From UBA7803 sp041686955 (GTDB lineage: Bacteria > Pseudomonadota > Gammaproteobacteria > Pseudomonadales > Azotimanducaceae), in NCBI GenBank assembly GCA_041686955.1, contig JAWLCV010000017.1:1-61834 (forward strand): a stretch of DNA of 61,834 nucleotides. The letters are read 5' to 3'. A program made the translations under genes and the position numbers. Positions 60,023 to 61,834 of this stretch are shown here, piece after piece. The first letter of the stretch is position 1. Every line of letters begins with the position of its first letter. The notes under the pieces were generated by a model. That model was not told the origin of the DNA. It was given only the letters and a program-made list of their open reading frames with translations, and made no database searches.

Positions 60023-60159
60023 CGCTATCAGCTATCCGCGATCCGCTATCCGCAGGAGGGCCTCGTCAGGTTCTGGGGCTCTCTCGCTGATCGCCGATCG
60101 CTCGCGATCGCCTCGCTATCCGTTTCCAGCGGACAGCGGAAAGCGGATAGCGGACAGCG
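60023..60159. repeat. long inverted repeat of GCTATCCGC-like units
   Basis: Arms 60023-60053 and 60129-60159 are complementary at 27 of 31 positions. Each arm is itself made of GCTATCCGC-like repeats. The loop (60054-60128) holds GATCGC-rich sequence. The right arm ends at the base before the korB stop codon (60160), so in the korB mRNA it would form a very large 3' hairpin. It fills the gap between korB and the efflux regulator. Confidence 0.8.
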
Positions 60160-61155
60160 TTACCTCCTATCCAACACATTCCCCCGATGCAGCAACTCCT
60201 TCACCCGCACCCGCCGCTGCCGGGGCTTGCGGGCGGTGAACGCTTCGTCGTAGGTGGGGGCCTGGCGGCGGTGGATGACGCCGAAGGCGGTGGGCAGGGG
60301 CGGGGCGAGGGTCAACAGAAGCTGGGCCAGCACGGGGCTGGTCTCGTCGTGGACGACGAGGTCGGCTGCGGTCACGCCGTTCTCGCCCAGGGTGACCGGT
60401 TCCAAGGTCAGGGTGGCGGGGTTCAGGCGCAGGCCCTTGTCGCGATTCTGCCCGTAGATCAAGGGCTTGCCGTGCTCGACGTGGATCTGGGTTTCCGCCG
60501 CGGTCTTCTTCGCCACCACGTTCTCGAACACGTCCTTGTTGTAGACGATGCAGTTCTGCAGGATCTCGACGAAGGCGGCGCCCTTGTGGGCGCGGGCCGC
60601 GTTCAGCAGCACCGGCAGGCCCTTCTGGTCTACGTCGATGGCCCGGGCGATGAAGGTGGCGCCGGCGCCCACGGCGAACAAGCCGGGGTTCACCGGGGCG
60701 TCGAACGAGCCTCCCGGGCTCGAGGGGCTCGAGGTGCCGAGCCGCGAGGTGGGCGAGTACTGGCCCTTGGTGAGGCCGTAGATCTCGTTGTTGAACAGGA
60801 GGATGTTCAGATCCACGTTGCGCCGCAGGGCGTGCAGCAGGTGGTTGCCGCCGATGGAGAGCCCATCGCCGTCGCCGGTGATCACCCACACGTCGAGCTC
60901 CGGGTTGGCCAGCTTCACCCCGGTGGCGATGGCGGGGGCGCGGCCGTGGATGGTGTGGAAGCCGTAGGTGGCGACGTAGTAGGGCAGCCGCGACGAGCAG
61001 CCGATGCCGGAGACGAACACCGTCTTCGCCGGGTCCGCGTGGGCGTCCGCCAGGGCCCGGTGCACGGCCTTGAGAATCGAGTAGTCGCCGCAGCCCGGAC
61101 ACCAGCGCACTTCCTGGTCGGTGGCGTAATCCTTGAAGGACAGCTCGCTGCTCAT
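60160..61155 (-). CDS. korB: 2-oxoacid:ferredoxin oxidoreductase, beta subunit
   Basis: A 331-residue thiamine-diphosphate subunit. It has RWCPGCGDYSIL (Cys19, Cys22), SGIGCSSRLPYY (Cys53), the TPP-binding GDGDGLSIGGNH and NNEIYGLTKGQYSPTS, typical of 2-oxoglutarate or 2-oxoacid ferredoxin oxidoreductases. It decarboxylates a 2-oxoacid to acyl-CoA and reduces ferredoxin. It starts one base after the korA stop. The exact 2-oxoacid is not fixed by the sequence. Confidence 0.9.
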   Translation of the reverse strand: MSSELSFKDYATDQEVRWCPGCGDYSILKAVHRALADAHADPAKTVFVSGIGCSSRLPYYVATYGFHTIHGRAPAIATGVKLANPELDVWVITGDGDGLSIGGNHLLHALRRNVDLNILLFNNEIYGLTKGQYSPTSRLGTSSPSSPGGSFDAPVNPGLFAVGAGATFIARAIDVDQKGLPVLLNAARAHKGAAFVEILQNCIVYNKDVFENVVAKKTAAETQIHVEHGKPLIYGQNRDKGLRLNPATLTLEPVTLGENGVTAADLVVHDETSPVLAQLLLTLAPPLPTAFGVIHRRQAPTYDEAFTARKPRQRRVRVKELLHRGNVLDRR

Positions 61156-61156
61156 C

Positions 61157-61834
61157 CTACTTCTCCGTGCCGACGGGTCGCGCATACGCGGCGCGCATGC
61201 GCGGGCGGGCGTGCTCGTCGATGGCGCGTCGCACCTCGGCCACGGTGAAGGGCTGCCCGGTGACCTTGTTGAGTTGGTGCACGTGGACACACAGCTTGTC
61301 GCGCAGCACCGTGGCGAGCTGCCCGGTGTTGAGCTCCGGCACCAGGATGGCGTCGAAGCGTCCGAGCAGATCGGACAGGTTTCTCGGCAGGGGGTTCAGA
61401 TGGCGCAGGTGAACCTGGGCCACCTCCAGGCCGGCGCGGAGGCCGTCTCGAACCGCCTGGTGGATGGTGCCGTAGGTGGAACCCCAGCCCACCACCACCA
61501 GGCCGCCCGGCGCGCCCTGTTCCAGGGTCTGGTCGGGAATGAAGTCCGCCACCTTGGCCACCTTGTCCCGGCGCATGTCGGTCATGGCCTGGTGGTTGGC
61601 CGGGTCGTAGGAGATGTTGCCGGTCTCCATGTCCTTCTCGATGCCCCCCACCCGGTGCACGAAGCGCCGGTCGCCGGGGATCGCCCACAGCCGTGCTTGC
61701 GTGGCGGGATTGCGCCGGAACACGTTGCCCGCAGCGGTATCGCCGCGGGCGGCGGAGTCGGGCTTGGTGTGCTCGATGGCCGCGTAGCCGTCGAGGTCCG
61801 GGATGGGCCAGAGCTCCGAGGCGTTGGCGATGTA
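61157..61834 (-). CDS. korA: 2-oxoacid:ferredoxin oxidoreductase, alpha subunit (cut by right edge)
   Basis: The reverse strand is open from the right edge to a stop at 61157, 225 residues, the C-terminal part of the alpha subunit. Visible segments: RRFVHRVGGIEKDMETGNIS, NHQAMTDMRRDKVAKVADFI and GWGSTYGTIHQAVRDGLRAG, with LVPELNTGQLATVLRDKL near the end. The missing N-terminal part is beyond the window. It forms the active complex with KorB. Confidence 0.88.
   Translation of the reverse strand, partial: YIANASELWPIPDLDGYAAIEHTKPDSAARGDTAAGNVFRRNPATQARLWAIPGDRRFVHRVGGIEKDMETGNISYDPANHQAMTDMRRDKVAKVADFIPDQTLEQGAPGGLVVVGWGSTYGTIHQAVRDGLRAGLEVAQVHLRHLNPLPRNLSDLLGRFDAILVPELNTGQLATVLRDKLCVHVHQLNKVTGQPFTVAEVRRAIDEHARPRMRAAYARPVGTEK

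Noticed and set aside
1..61834. Prophage, insertion sequence, defence island or toxin-antitoxin system
   Set aside because: No transposase, integrase, phage structural, restriction or toxin-antitoxin gene was seen on either strand; the non-coding repeats described are the only mobile-like signals.

Overview
The window is high-GC DNA from a Gram-negative proteobacterium. An OmpW-type barrel protein, an RND efflux system, lipoproteins and a PEP-CTERM protein imply an outer membrane. DjlA, Rnk, a Zur-type Fur protein and class I fumarase fit best with Gammaproteobacteria. No tRNA, rRNA, CRISPR array, transposase, phage or defence gene was found. Coding density is high, with many ATGA/GTGA overlaps. 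Genus cannot be told from the sequence.

Layout, left to right. 1-4200: the N-terminal part of an AraC-type regulator, a glutathione transferase, a DUF305 membrane protein and a very large SDR-SPW-VKOR fusion. 4300-9850: a caa3-type terminal oxidase block made of a HemJ/CopD-like protein, a DUF2231 protein, subunit II with fused cytochrome c, a subunit I-III fusion, a small membrane protein and a ferric-reductase-like protein. 9840-13650: a GNAT enzyme, a secreted unknown, an ICMT-like methyltransferase and a GH3 glycosidase. 13680-16350: a TetR regulator facing a paired palindromic operator, then a secreted protein resembling SURNod19/copper monooxygenases and a PDZ protein. 16440-24060: hydrolases, acetyltransferases, DjlA, an LLM oxidoreductase, Rnk, a TetA-like MFS exporter and a VOC protein.

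24100-28730 is an acyl-CoA cluster: CoA ligase, divergent acyl-CoA dehydrogenase, and a kinase-like protein with a C-terminal extension. It resembles the bacterial 4-hydroxyacid (levulinate, Lva) pathway. 28740-35520 holds a UbiA prenyltransferase, three small membrane proteins, OmpW, ArgE, a lipoprotein dipeptidase and Zur. 35870-45530 holds fumarase and a chemotaxis operon (cheW, MCP, a porin-like gene, cheR, cheD, cheB, a PAS receptor) that lacks cheA and cheY. 45530-54580 holds DAHP synthase, a phosphatase-like protein, a MATE transporter, a PEP-CTERM protein coupled to a secreted peptidoglycan-binding protein, a PRPP-synthetase-like protein, a GPH symporter and a 1-Cys peroxiredoxin. 54820-59900 is an RND efflux operon headed by its own GntR regulator, with a clear promoter and operator. 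60160 to the right edge is korBA, with korA cut by the edge.

The most unusual non-coding signal is a dispersed, highly structured repeat with two copies (35563-35838 and 54591-54822). The two copies share a conserved core but carry different, internally complementary arms, so pairing is preserved while sequence changes. Other structure includes tandem GGCTCGCC-based repeats at three loci, a long inverted repeat built of GCTATCCGC-like units next to korB, and several near-perfect hairpins and operator palindromes.
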